DNA of 64,000 nucleotides. Source: JANLYC01 sp963750495. Its GTDB lineage: Bacteria > Actinomycetota > Actinomycetes > Propionibacteriales > Nocardioidaceae. Shown here piece after piece: positions 35,889 to 44,491 of this stretch (the first letter of the stretch is position 1; each line of letters begins with the position of its first letter). The notes beneath the pieces are model-generated. The model ran no database searches. It saw only the letters and a program-made list of their open reading frames with translations, and had not been told where the DNA came from. The DNA lies in contig CAVVQV010000004.1 of NCBI GenBank assembly GCA_963750495.1, positions 186,001 to 250,000 of the forward strand, read 5' to 3'. The position numbers and the translations under genes were made by a program.

Positions 35889-37316
35889 GTGCGTAACGTC
35901 GCGTCGATCCTGCATCTGGACCTCGATGCGTTCTTCGCGGCCGTCGAGCAGCGGGACAAGCCCTCGCTGCGTGGCAAGCCAGTCATCGTGGGTGGGGTCG
36001 GCCAGCGTGGGGTGGTGGCGACAGCTTCGTACGAGGCACGTCGCTTCGGTGTCCGTTCGGCCATGTCCACCGCCGAAGCCCGGTCGCGCTGTCCGCACGC
36101 CGCCTTTCTGGTCGGGCGCTTCGACGCCTACCGGGCATCGAGCCGACAGGTGATGCGGGTCCTTCGATCACGGTCACCGCTGGTGGAACCGCTGTCTCTC
36201 GACGAGGCCTTCATCGACCTGGCCGCCAGCTCTGACGAGCTCGACCTGTCCGCCGCCGGCCTGGTCCGGATCGCCGCCGACCTCAAGGCGGAGGTGCACG
36301 ACGTCACCGGTGGACTGACCGCCTCCGTCGGCATCGCCACCTCCAAGCTCATCGCCAAGATCGCCAGCGAGCTCGACAAACCCGACGGTGCGGTCGTGAT
36401 CCCACCCGGGTCCGAGCAGGACCTGCTCGCGCCGATGCAGGTGACGGTGATCCCCGGCGTCGGTCCGGCGACGGCCGGCCGCCTGCACCAGGTGGGGGTC
36501 GACACCGTGGAGGAGCTTCGGCACCTCAGTGCCGACGAGCTGGTCCGTATCGTGGGGCAGTCGCACGGGCGCAGCCTGTACGCCCTCGCCAGGGCCGACG
36601 ACGACCGGCCTGTGGTGTCGGAACGAGAGACGAAGTCGATCTCGGTCGAGGACACGTTCGAGGTCGACCTCGTCGACCCGGTGCTTCTCGCCGCCATCCT
36701 CGACCGGCACGCCCGCAACGTGTGCGAACGGTTGACGAAAGCCAAGCTGTCCGGCCGGACCGTGACGATCAAGGTCCGGCAGCACGACTTCACCACCCTG
36801 ACCCGCTCGACCACGATCGCGGGGCCGACCGACCGCCCCGCGGTGGTCAGCCGGCTGGCCCGCGGCCTGCTGGCCGAGCTCGACACCTCAGGCGGGGTGC
36901 GTCTGCTCGGCGTCGGGGTGTCGGGGCTGGCCGACTGGATCCAGGACGACCTGTTCGTCGACGAGGACGACGAGCTCGACGAGCCGCTCACCGTGCCCGA
37001 CGGCGCCGGTCACGACCTGGCAGACACCCGCCCGCGCCACGGCCGCGGCTGGATGCCCGGCATGGACGTCGAACACCCGGGCTTCGGACCGGGCTGGGTA
37101 TGGGGCAGTGGCCTGGGTCGGGTCACGGTCCGCTTCGAGACCGCCGAGACCGGCCCGGGCCCGGTCCGGACCCTGGCGGCCGACGACCCCGCCCTCGTCC
37201 GTCGACAAGTCGCGACCGACGACGAGGATCTGCTCATCGACCCCGTGACCGCCGGAAGCGAAGCCGGTCCCCCGGCCGCGCCTGAGCACACGCCGCCAGG
37301 GCCGCTGGCTCGATGA
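35889..37316 (+). CDS. dinB: DNA polymerase IV (Y family) with a Tudor-like C-terminal tail
   Basis: The GTG at 35889 starts 475 residues with the Y-family set: ILHLDLDAFFAAVEQ (first metal Asp), GVVATASYEARRFGVRSAMS, LSLDEAFIDLA (catalytic D-E) and a helix-hairpin-helix thumb (VTVIPGVGPATAGRLHQVGVDTVEEL). A beta-clamp motif QDDLF sits at 352-356. Beyond it, about 115 residues are extra. Residues about 394-418 (VEHPGFGPGWVWGSG, then LGRVTVRFET) look like the small Tudor-like beta-barrel at the end of UvrD/PcrA. It carries out error-prone bypass synthesis. The gene end overlaps pxpC on the other strand by 83 bp. Confidence 0.92.
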   Translation: MRNVASILHLDLDAFFAAVEQRDKPSLRGKPVIVGGVGQRGVVATASYEARRFGVRSAMSTAEARSRCPHAAFLVGRFDAYRASSRQVMRVLRSRSPLVEPLSLDEAFIDLAASSDELDLSAAGLVRIAADLKAEVHDVTGGLTASVGIATSKLIAKIASELDKPDGAVVIPPGSEQDLLAPMQVTVIPGVGPATAGRLHQVGVDTVEELRHLSADELVRIVGQSHGRSLYALARADDDRPVVSERETKSISVEDTFEVDLVDPVLLAAILDRHARNVCERLTKAKLSGRTVTIKVRQHDFTTLTRSTTIAGPTDRPAVVSRLARGLLAELDTSGGVRLLGVGVSGLADWIQDDLFVDEDDELDEPLTVPDGAGHDLADTRPRHGRGWMPGMDVEHPGFGPGWVWGSGLGRVTVRFETAETGPGPVRTLAADDPALVRRQVATDDEDLLIDPVTAGSEAGPPAAPEHTPPGPLAR

Positions 37317-38097
37317 CGCCGATCACCGGGTAGCCGCCGGTCACCGGATGGTCGGCGAGAAACACCAACGGCTGGCCGGAGGCCGGGACCTGCACGGCCC
37401 CGGTCACGATCCCCTCGCTGGCCAGCTCACCCTGCTGGAGTCGAGTCAACGGCTCCGGCCCCTGCAGGCGCAACGCCGTCCGGTTCGAGGCGGGCGAGAC
37501 GGCGTACTCCTGGGCGAACAAGGACTCGCGTGCCTCGGTCGTGTACCAGTCATCGCGCGGGCCGAGCACGAGCGGCAACGTCCAGGTCCCGGGCACCGGC
37601 CCCGGCACCGCCGAACCCGGACCGACCTCCACCTCCGACCGAGGCCCGAGCCCGAGCACGTCACCGGGCACGACCGCGGCCGGGCCCAGCCCGGTCAGCG
37701 TGTCGGTCGAGCAGCTCCCCAGCACAGGCTCGGCGAGGACCCCGCCGGAGATCGCGAGCCACGCTCGCAGACCCTGGTCGGTCGACCGCACCTCGATCTC
37801 GTCGCCGGCGCGGACGGACTCGGCCAGACCCCACGAGGCCGACCGTCCGCCGATCATCAGCCCCATGACCGCGCCGGTCAGCGCGACGCGCAGGGACGTC
37901 TGGGCCTGCAGCCGCACTCCCCCCACCAGGATCTCCAGCCCAGCCGCATGCTCGGGGTTGCCGACCAGCCGGTTCGCCAACGCCAGGGCGGGGCGGTCGA
38001 GCGCACCGGACGGCGGAACACCGAGGTGCATCGAGCCGGCCCGGCCCAGGTCCTGGACGAGCAGCAGCGGCCCGCTCTCACGCACGAGCAGGCTCAT
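37234..38097 (-). CDS. pxpC: 5-oxoprolinase subunit PxpC (biotin-dependent carboxyltransferase-like)
   Basis: The 287-residue subunit shows the AHS2/KipA pattern: LLLVQDLGRAGSMHLGVPPSGALDRPALALANRLVGN at the start, GGVLAEPVLGSCSTDTLTGLG, and the late VFLADHPVTGGYPVIGVI then ARPGDRLRFR. With PxpA and PxpB it opens 5-oxoproline to glutamate using ATP. Its start overlaps pxpB by ATGA (38094-38097). Its last 83 bp are antisense to the end of the DNA polymerase IV gene, and the conserved PGDRLRF end lies inside this overlap, so the end of pxpC is real. Confidence 0.93.
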   Translation of the reverse strand: MSLLVRESGPLLLVQDLGRAGSMHLGVPPSGALDRPALALANRLVGNPEHAAGLEILVGGVRLQAQTSLRVALTGAVMGLMIGGRSASWGLAESVRAGDEIEVRSTDQGLRAWLAISGGVLAEPVLGSCSTDTLTGLGPAAVVPGDVLGLGPRSEVEVGPGSAVPGPVPGTWTLPLVLGPRDDWYTTEARESLFAQEYAVSPASNRTALRLQGPEPLTRLQQGELASEGIVTGAVQVPASGQPLVFLADHPVTGGYPVIGVIEPAALAACAQARPGDRLRFRRSRGR

Positions 38098-38714
38098 CCC
38101 GCCGCCTCGAAGCGGACCCGGTCACCGGGCTGCAGCAGCGCGGGTCGCTCCCGGTCTGCGTCGAACATGACCTGGGGCGTGGTCCCGAGCAGCTGCCACC
38201 CGCCTGGCATCGACGTCGGGTAGATGCCGCAGTACGGCCCCGCCAGCGCCACCGAGCCCGCCGGAACCTGGGTCCTGGGGTCGGAGCGGCGCTGCACGTC
38301 CGGCAGAGCTGGTTGACTGGTGCAGTAGGCGAAGCCCGGTGCGAACCCGCAGAACGCCACCGTGAACTCCGCCTGCTGGTGCCGCTCCACCACCGCCTCC
38401 GGACTGCACCCCCACTGTCGGGCGACCTCGTCGAGATCCTCTCCGTCGTACCGGATGGGCAGGGCGACCAGCTGTGAGTCGACAAACCCTGCATCGACCG
38501 GGCCGAGCGGGCCGGCCGCGCTCAGCGCGGACCACCAGAGATCCGGGTCGACTCCGTCGACCAGCAGGGTTCGGGCGGCTGGTACGACGTCGCGGGCCGG
38601 AGGCAGCCCGCCGCTGGCGAGGAGCCGGGTGACGTGCAGGTAGGTTGCGGCGACGTCCTCGTCGGCGTCGAGCTCGACGAGCAGCGCCTCGGAACCCACG
38701 GTGCGCCGTCTCAT
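38094..38714 (-). CDS. pxpB: 5-oxoprolinase subunit PxpB (AHS1/KipI family)
   Basis: This 206-residue AHS1 protein has the family segments LPIRYDGEDLDEVARQWGCSPEAVVERH, FTVAFCGFAPGFAYCT, RRSDPRTQVPAGSVALAGPYCGIYPTSMPGGWQLLG and LLQPGDRVRFEA. It works with PxpC in the ATP-dependent opening of 5-oxoproline. It overlaps both neighbours by ATGA, giving a tight pxpABC translation unit. Bacillus homologues were first known as sporulation kinase inhibitors (KipI); here the full trio identifies the enzyme. Confidence 0.93.
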   Translation of the reverse strand: MRRRTVGSEALLVELDADEDVAATYLHVTRLLASGGLPPARDVVPAARTLLVDGVDPDLWWSALSAAGPLGPVDAGFVDSQLVALPIRYDGEDLDEVARQWGCSPEAVVERHQQAEFTVAFCGFAPGFAYCTSQPALPDVQRRSDPRTQVPAGSVALAGPYCGIYPTSMPGGWQLLGTTPQVMFDADRERPALLQPGDRVRFEAAG

Positions 38715-39433
38715 CGGAGCGCCGAACCGAGCGCCGCCCGGGCCGCGGCGGCCAGCTCGACCGCGCGCGGGGAGTCCCCGTGGACACAGATCGAGTCGGC
38801 CTCGACCCCGAGCGTGCCCCCGTCGATCGTGCGCACGGTGCCCTCGGACACCAGCTGCCGCACCCGCTCCCCTACCTCGGTCGGGTCGGTGACGAGCGAT
38901 CCTGCCACCGTGCGGGCGACCAGCCTCCCCGACGCGTCGTAGGCCCGGTCGGCGAAGAACTCGCGCAGCACGTGTCCACCGGACGCGGTCATCAACCGCT
39001 CCGACACCGACCCCGGCAAGGTCAGCAGCGGCAGCCCGTGCAGTTGCGCGACGTCGACGACGGCCTGTGCCTGCTCCTCGTCCCGCACGATCCGGTTGTA
39101 GAGCGCGCCGTGCGGTTTCAGGTAGGACACGGTGGCTCCCACGCCGGCCGCGATCGTCTGCAGGACCTCGAGCTGCTCGGTCACGTCACGCACCAGGTCG
39201 GCGTACCCGATCTCGACGTCGACCCGGCCGAAGTTCTCCCGGTCGCGGTACGACGGCTGGGCGCCGACCTCGACGCCACGGTCCAGGGCCATCCTGCAGA
39301 CGGTCCGCATGGTGTCGGCGTCGCCGGCGTGGAAGCCACAAGCGACGTTGACCTGCGTCACCACCTCGATGAGCGCCGCGTCGGTCCCGAAGCCCTCGCC
39401 GACGTCGGCGTTGAGGTCGTACTGCGGGTTCAT
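38711..39433 (-). CDS. pxpA: 5-oxoprolinase subunit PxpA (LamB/YcsF family)
   Basis: From ATG 39433 the protein has 240 residues and begins YDLNADVGEGFG, the hallmark of PxpA. VNVACGFHAGDADTMRTVCRMA, GAQPSYRDRENFGR and LKPHGALYNRI follow, and ICVHGDSPRAVELA closes the domain. It is the first gene of the pxpABC operon, which recovers glutamate from the 5-oxoproline that forms spontaneously from glutamine and from gamma-glutamyl turnover. It is divergent from the oligopeptidase B gene 102 bp away, which also returns amino acids from peptides. Confidence 0.94.
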   Translation of the reverse strand: MNPQYDLNADVGEGFGTDAALIEVVTQVNVACGFHAGDADTMRTVCRMALDRGVEVGAQPSYRDRENFGRVDVEIGYADLVRDVTEQLEVLQTIAAGVGATVSYLKPHGALYNRIVRDEEQAQAVVDVAQLHGLPLLTLPGSVSERLMTASGGHVLREFFADRAYDASGRLVARTVAGSLVTDPTEVGERVRQLVSEGTVRTIDGGTLGVEADSICVHGDSPRAVELAAAARAALGSALR

Positions 39434-39535
39434 GAGCACATTCTGTCTCTTTCGCCCGCAGACCGCGGGGGCCCGCCGCCGACGCGCGGCAGCCGGCAGC
39501 GCCGGTCCCACGGAGACCGCTAGTAGGGTCACGTC

Positions 39536-41686
39536 GTGACCGACATGCAGACCTCCCCGACGCCACCGACCGCACCCAAGCGCCCGGTCGAGCGGACCCA
39601 CCACGGCGACACGTTCGTCGACAGCTACGAGTGGCTGCGCGACAAGGATTCGCCCGACACCCGGGCGTACCTCGAGGCCGAGAACGCCTACGCCGACGCA
39701 CAGACCTCACACCTGACCGAGATGCGCGAGCGGATCTTCCGCGAGATCAAGGGTCGGACCCAGGAGACGGACCTGTCCGTGCCGAGCCGGAGCGGCGGCT
39801 ACTGGTACTACCGCCGCACCCTCGAAGGTCAGCAGTACGGGATCGTCTGCCGCGCCAAGGCCGCCGACGGGGACTGGACGCCACCCGCCCTCGAGCCGGG
39901 TGTCGAAGTACCGGGCGAGGAGGTCCTGCTCGACTGCAACGAGCTTGCCGAGGACCAGGACTACTTCTCGCTCGGCGCCCTGACGGTGACGCTCGACGAG
40001 ACCCTGCTGGCCTACTCGACCGACGTCGTGGGCGACGAGCGCTACACCGTCCGGTTCAAGGACCTTCGAACCGGCGAGCTGCTCCCCGACGTCATCCCCA
40101 ACACTCTGCACGGGGTGAGCTGGGCGAACCCCGGCACGCATCTCTTCTACTCCACCGTGAACGACGCATGGCGCGCGGACAAGATCTGGCGCCACGAGCT
40201 GGGCACCGAGACCTCCGACGACGTCCTCATCCGTGAGGAGAACGACGATCGCTTCAACCTCGCGATCACGCGCACCACGAGCGACCGCTACCTCGTGCTC
40301 ACGTCACACTCCAAGATCACCTCCGAGGTGAGCCTGCTCGATGCCGACCACCCCACCGGCGAGTTCCGCACTGTGGTGCCGCGCGTCGAAGGGATCGAGT
40401 ACGACGTCGACCACGCCATCATCGGCGGCGAGGACCGGCTGCTCGTCCTGCACAACCGCGACGCCCTCAACTTCACGCTCGGGATCGGTCCGGTCGACCT
40501 GCACACGTTCGACGACCTCGACATGGTCATCGAGCACCAGGAAGCGGTGCGCCTCACCGACGTCGCGGCGTCCGCCACCACGATCGCGGTCAGCCTTCGT
40601 GAGAACGGTCTGCTGCAGGTGCGCGTCTTCCCGATCGGTCCGGACGGAGTCGGAGCGGGAGCCAACATCGCCTTCGACGAGGAGATCTTCGACGCGTCGG
40701 CGACGGGGTTCTCCGACTGGCACCAACCCTTTGTCCGACTGTCCTACGGGTCCTTCGTGACGCCCGCGTCTGTCTACGAGTACGACCCCACCAGTGGCGA
40801 CCTCCACCTGCGCAAGCGTCAGCCCGTCCTCGGCGGCTACGACCCCGACGACTACGTCCAGTCGCGGGTTTGGGTCACCGCCCGCGACGGGGCTCGGATC
40901 CCGGTGTCGATCCTGCGGCACCGCAGCGTCCCGGAGCGCAGCGGCACGCCCACGCTGCTCTACGGCTACGGCTCCTATGAGATCAGCTACGACCCGTTCA
41001 TGAGCATCTCCCGCCTGTCCCTGCTCGACCGCGGCATGGTGTTCGCGCTCGCTCACATCCGCGGCGGCGGCGAAATGGGTCGCCAGTGGTACGAGGACGG
41101 CAAGCTGCTGCACAAGAAGAACACGTTCACCGACTTCGTCGACGTGGCACAGCATCTGGTCGACACCGGCTGGACCACGACTCCGCAGCTGGTCGGCATG
41201 GGCGGTAGCGCCGGCGGGCTCCTCGTCGGCGCCGTCGCCAACATGGCGCCCGACCTCTTCGGCGGCATCGTTGCGCAGGTGCCGTTCGTCGACGCGCTGA
41301 CGACGATCCTCGACCCCTCGCTGCCGCTGACCGTGACCGAGTGGGACGAATGGGGAGACCCGCTGCACGACCCCGCTGTCTACGCCTACATGAAGTCCTA
41401 CTCGCCGTACGAGAACATCAGCCCCCGGGCCTATCCGGCCATCTATGCCCGGACGTCGATCAACGACACCCGGGTGTTCTACGTCGAGCCGGCGAAGTGG
41501 GTTGCTCAGCTGCGCGAGACGCTGCCGGACTCCAGCCGGGTGCTGTTCAAGTGTGAGATGTCGGCAGGGCACGGCGGCGCCAGCGGACGCTATGACGCGT
41601 GGCGTGAGCAGGCGGAGTACTACGCCTGGATCATCGACACGGTCGGCGCGTCACACGACGTCCTGGTCGGCGAACCGAGCAGCTGA
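39536..41686 (+). CDS. ptrB: Oligopeptidase B (S9 prolyl oligopeptidase family)
   Basis: The 716-residue serine peptidase has an N-terminal seven-bladed propeller and a C-terminal alpha/beta hydrolase. The catalytic triad is S558 in GMGGSAGGLL, D644 in INDTRV and H679 in AGHGGASGRYD. HIRGGGEMGRQWYEDGK and the propeller start HHGDTFVDSYEWLRDKDSPDTRAYLEAEN are typical of oligopeptidase B, which cuts short peptides after Arg or Lys in the cytoplasm. It starts with GTG at 39536 (an ATG at 39545 is possible) and has no signal peptide. Confidence 0.93.
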   Translation: MTDMQTSPTPPTAPKRPVERTHHGDTFVDSYEWLRDKDSPDTRAYLEAENAYADAQTSHLTEMRERIFREIKGRTQETDLSVPSRSGGYWYYRRTLEGQQYGIVCRAKAADGDWTPPALEPGVEVPGEEVLLDCNELAEDQDYFSLGALTVTLDETLLAYSTDVVGDERYTVRFKDLRTGELLPDVIPNTLHGVSWANPGTHLFYSTVNDAWRADKIWRHELGTETSDDVLIREENDDRFNLAITRTTSDRYLVLTSHSKITSEVSLLDADHPTGEFRTVVPRVEGIEYDVDHAIIGGEDRLLVLHNRDALNFTLGIGPVDLHTFDDLDMVIEHQEAVRLTDVAASATTIAVSLRENGLLQVRVFPIGPDGVGAGANIAFDEEIFDASATGFSDWHQPFVRLSYGSFVTPASVYEYDPTSGDLHLRKRQPVLGGYDPDDYVQSRVWVTARDGARIPVSILRHRSVPERSGTPTLLYGYGSYEISYDPFMSISRLSLLDRGMVFALAHIRGGGEMGRQWYEDGKLLHKKNTFTDFVDVAQHLVDTGWTTTPQLVGMGGSAGGLLVGAVANMAPDLFGGIVAQVPFVDALTTILDPSLPLTVTEWDEWGDPLHDPAVYAYMKSYSPYENISPRAYPAIYARTSINDTRVFYVEPAKWVAQLRETLPDSSRVLFKCEMSAGHGGASGRYDAWREQAEYYAWIIDTVGASHDVLVGEPSS

Positions 41687-41804
41687 ACCGGCACTCCTTC
41701 CGCTGGTGTGTAAGAAAGCCCTGAGATGAGCAACTTCGGGGCCTGACCCGGCGTTTTCCCAGGTAATCCACTCCGTGTGGATGGTCAGTATCTATGCAGG
41801 GGCC

Positions 41805-41830
41805 GGAATCTTGACGACAGCCCAAGCGTT
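41805..41830 (+). promoter_or_regulatory. SigR/SigH-type promoter (GGAAT-N18-GTT) upstream of the sigB-like gene
   Basis: GGAAT at 41805-41809 and GTT at 41828-41830 are separated by exactly 18 bp, matching the consensus of the disulfide-stress sigma factor SigR of Streptomyces (and the related SigH and SigE sites). A transcript start would fall about 40 bp before the GTG at 41876. Group 2 sigma genes in Actinobacteria (sigB in mycobacteria, hrdD in Streptomyces) are known targets of such ECF factors. Confidence 0.65.
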
Positions 41831-41875
41831 GACCAAGTAGAACATCTGGTGTGCACCACCGAGGAGGAGAAAGCC

Positions 41876-42841
41876 GTGACCACACGTCGCAGCGCAACAC
41901 TTGACTCTCGCGACAGCGGGATCGAGGGTCGCGACAGCGTCGGGATGTATCTCGACGAGATCGCCCGCACGCCCCTGCTCGATGCCGCCACCGAGGTGGA
42001 GCTGTCGAAAGCCATCGAGGCAGGGCTATTGGCCCAACACCTGCTGGACTCCGGTCGGATCGCGCGTGCCAAGGGCGGGGCGCCCATGCGCGCTACCCGC
42101 GAGGAACTCGAGTGGCTGGCCGCCGAGGGCGACCGCGCCACCCAGCGCTTCATCCAGGCCAACCTTCGTCTCGTCGTCTCGATCGCGCGCAAGTACGGCC
42201 GGTCGGCCATGCCCATGCTCGACCTGGTCCAGGAGGGCAACACCGGCCTGATCCGCGCGGTCGAGAAGTTCGACTACGCGAAGGGCTACAAGTTCTCCAC
42301 CTACGCCACGTGGTGGGTACGCCAGGCCATCACGCGAGGCATTGCCCAGCAGGCGCGCGTCGTGCGCCTTCCCGTGCATGTCGTCGAGGAGCTCAACCAG
42401 ATCGGTTCCGCCCGGCGGACGCTCGAGCGCCAGCTCGGCCGGGAGCCGGAGCCGGAGGAGATCGCAGCCGAGCTCGACATGAACATCGACCGCGTCATCG
42501 ACCTGATCAACTGGGGTCGTGACCACGTCAGCCTCGACACCCCGGTCGACGAGGACGGCGACACGTCCCTGGGCGACCTCGTCGCCAAGGAGACCACGCC
42601 GGGACCTGACTCCGCTTTCCTCGATGTCGAGTCGCGGCAGCGGCTGGACGACCTGGTCGAGCTGCTCGACCCGCGGTCAGCCGATGTCATCCGTTCCCGC
42701 TACGGGCTCACCGATGGTCGTCAGGAGAAGCTGGCTGACATCGGGGCCCGGCACGGGGTCTCGGCCGAGCGGGTCCGGCAGCTGGAGCGCGAAGCACTCG
42801 CCCAGCTTCGTCGCCTCGCCGACCCCGACCTGGCGGCCTGA
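41876..42841 (+). CDS. sigB: Group 2 (SigB/HrdD-type) RNA polymerase sigma factor
   Basis: A GTG at 41876 after GAGGAGGAG gives 321 residues. Region 1.2 (DSVGMYLDEIARTPLLDAA), region 2 (FIQANLRLVVSIARKYG, MLDLVQEGNTGLIRAVEKFDYAKGYKFSTYATWWVRQAITRGIA), region 3 and region 4 (LLDPRSADVIRSRYGLTDGRQEKLADIGARHGVSAERVRQLE) are all there, without the long N-terminal extension of sigA. This is an accessory, non-essential type of sigma for general stress or stationary phase. Its promoter-like GGAAT-N18-GTT site suggests control by an oxidative or envelope-stress sigma. Confidence 0.93.
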   Translation: MTTRRSATLDSRDSGIEGRDSVGMYLDEIARTPLLDAATEVELSKAIEAGLLAQHLLDSGRIARAKGGAPMRATREELEWLAAEGDRATQRFIQANLRLVVSIARKYGRSAMPMLDLVQEGNTGLIRAVEKFDYAKGYKFSTYATWWVRQAITRGIAQQARVVRLPVHVVEELNQIGSARRTLERQLGREPEPEEIAAELDMNIDRVIDLINWGRDHVSLDTPVDEDGDTSLGDLVAKETTPGPDSAFLDVESRQRLDDLVELLDPRSADVIRSRYGLTDGRQEKLADIGARHGVSAERVRQLEREALAQLRRLADPDLAA

Positions 42842-42848
42842 CACAACT

Positions 42849-43460
42849 TCACAGACCCGTGCCCTGTCGGACACGAGAGATCAGGTCCTCCCACACCTGA
42901 TCGACAGCGGCTCGTAGCTGCGCCAGTGACCCGTCATTGCTGAGGACGAGGTCGGCCGCCGCGAGCCGCTGCTCTCTGTCGGCCTGCGCGGCCATCCGGG
43001 TGCGTGCCTCCGCCGGCGTCATCGACCGGTGCTCGACCAGCCGCTGGATCTGCACCTCGGGTGCGGTGTCGACCACCAGCACCACGTCGAACGAGCCGGC
43101 CTGGCCGGTCTCGACCAACAACGGCACGTCGTGCACGACGACGGCGTCGGCGGCCGCCGCGCCTTCGATCTCGGCGGCCCGCGCCCGGACCCGCGGATGG
43201 ATGATCGCCTCGAGCCGCTCACGCGCTGCATCGTCACCGAAGACCTGACGAGCCATCGCAGGCCGGTCGAGCTCACCCTCAGCAGTGACCACGTCGAGCC
43301 CGAACGCGTCGACGATCTCAGCCAGGGCAGGTGCGCCGGGCGCTACCACCTCACGCGCCAGCAGGTCACTGTCGATGACGACGGCGCCGTGCTCCGCAAG
43401 CATGCTGCTGACGGCCGACTTGCCGGAGCCGATTCCCCCGGTCAGACCCACACGCAGCAT
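42849..43460 (-). CDS. coaE: Dephospho-CoA kinase
   Basis: From ATG 43460 the protein has 203 residues. MLRVGLTGGIGSGKSAVSSMLAEHGAVVIDSDLLAREVV contains the P-loop and the conserved D-x-D-x-L-A-R-E substrate site. VVVHDVPLLVETG and DREQRLAAADLVLSNDGSL are equally typical. It makes the last step of coenzyme A synthesis. The frame continues upstream but the family start is at MLRVGLTGG. It converges on the sigB-like gene with a gap of only 7 bp. The C-terminal UPF0157/GrpB extension seen in mycobacteria is absent. Confidence 0.95.
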   Translation of the reverse strand: MLRVGLTGGIGSGKSAVSSMLAEHGAVVIDSDLLAREVVAPGAPALAEIVDAFGLDVVTAEGELDRPAMARQVFGDDAARERLEAIIHPRVRARAAEIEGAAAADAVVVHDVPLLVETGQAGSFDVVLVVDTAPEVQIQRLVEHRSMTPAEARTRMAAQADREQRLAAADLVLSNDGSLAQLRAAVDQVWEDLISRVRQGTGL

Positions 43461-43509
43461 GGGCTCAGGATTCCACACCGCATCCGAGACGCTGCTCGTC
43501 GGCGTCGGA

Positions 43510-44481
43510 TCAGCGAGCGGCGACGGCCTCCCCGGGGCTGCAGAAGATACGTCTGTAGCGCTGCGGGCTGGTGCCGCGAAGCCGCGCGAAGTGGTGACGG
43601 AACGCGGTGGCGTTGCTGAAGCCGACCCGCACCGCGATCCGCTCGATGGTCTCGTCGGACTGCTCCAGCAACTGCTCGGCAAGCAGCACACGTTGGTTGG
43701 TGATCCAGTGGTACGGCGTGGTGCCGGTCTCGGCCTTGAACCGGCGGGCGAAGGTTCGCGGTGACATCATCGCCTTGGCGGCCAACGTCTCGACACTCAA
43801 GTCCTCGGCGAGGTGGGACCCGACCCACTCGAGCAGCGGCTGAAGCGTGTCTGCTGTCGTCACCGGCACGGGCGACTCGATGAACTGCGCCTGTCCACCG
43901 TCCCGATGCGGCGCCACCACCATCCGGCGCGCCACGGTCGACGCGACGCTCGCCCCGAACTCCGTCCTGATCAGGTGCAGGCACGCGTCGAGGCCGGCCG
44001 CCGAGCCGGCGGACGTGATGACGGGTCCGTCGTCGAGGTAGAGCACGTCGCAGCGCACCTTGGCGCGTGGGAACCGAGCTTCGAGCTCGTCGACGTAGCG
44101 CCAGTGGGTCGTGCAGTCCCGGTCGTCGAGGAGCCCGGCCTCGCCGAGGACGAAGGCGCCGGAGCACACGGACAGGAAGCGGGTCCCGCGCTCGTGAGCG
44201 GTCTGCAGCGCCTCCAGGACGCTGGGTGGCACGGGCCGGTCGCGCGGTACCGCCGGCAGGCAGATCAGGTCGGCCTCGGTCAACCGGTCGAGACCCCGGT
44301 CGATGTCGAGCACCAGACCGGGCAGGCTCGTGCGAACCCGGCCCGGCAACGGTGTGCAGATCGCGAAGTCGAAGTTCGGGACGCCCTGGTCCTCCCGGTC
44401 GAGCCCCCACGCCTCACACAGCACACCGAGCTCGAACGGCGCGACACCGTCGTAGACGACCGCAGCGATATTCTTCAGCAT
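43510..44481 (-). CDS. GlxA-family transcriptional regulator (DJ-1/PfpI plus AraC HTH)
   Basis: The 323-residue protein from ATG 44481 has a DJ-1/PfpI-like sensor domain (about 1-175; IAAVVYDGVAPFELGVLCEAWG, FLSVCSGAFVLGEAGLLDDRDCTTHW with the nucleophile-elbow cysteine) and a C-terminal AraC-type DNA-binding domain (about 220-318; LSVETLAAKAMMSPRTFARRFKAETGTTPYHWITNQRVLLAEQLLE, RIAVRVGFSNATAFRHHFARLRGTSPQRYRR). Such regulators (GlxA, FtrA, CdhR) usually control amine or amino-acid catabolism. Three TGCCA-type palindromes lie just upstream and probably bind it. Its divergent neighbour is a small membrane protein. Confidence 0.92.
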   Translation of the reverse strand: MLKNIAAVVYDGVAPFELGVLCEAWGLDREDQGVPNFDFAICTPLPGRVRTSLPGLVLDIDRGLDRLTEADLICLPAVPRDRPVPPSVLEALQTAHERGTRFLSVCSGAFVLGEAGLLDDRDCTTHWRYVDELEARFPRAKVRCDVLYLDDGPVITSAGSAAGLDACLHLIRTEFGASVASTVARRMVVAPHRDGGQAQFIESPVPVTTADTLQPLLEWVGSHLAEDLSVETLAAKAMMSPRTFARRFKAETGTTPYHWITNQRVLLAEQLLEQSDETIERIAVRVGFSNATAFRHHFARLRGTSPQRYRRIFCSPGEAVAAR

Positions 44482-44491
44482 GCGGCCAGCA

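Noticed and set aside
34790..36070. A longer DUF4192 frame starting near 36070
   Set aside because: It would run antisense through the conserved start of DNA polymerase IV; the family start is the ATG at 35806.
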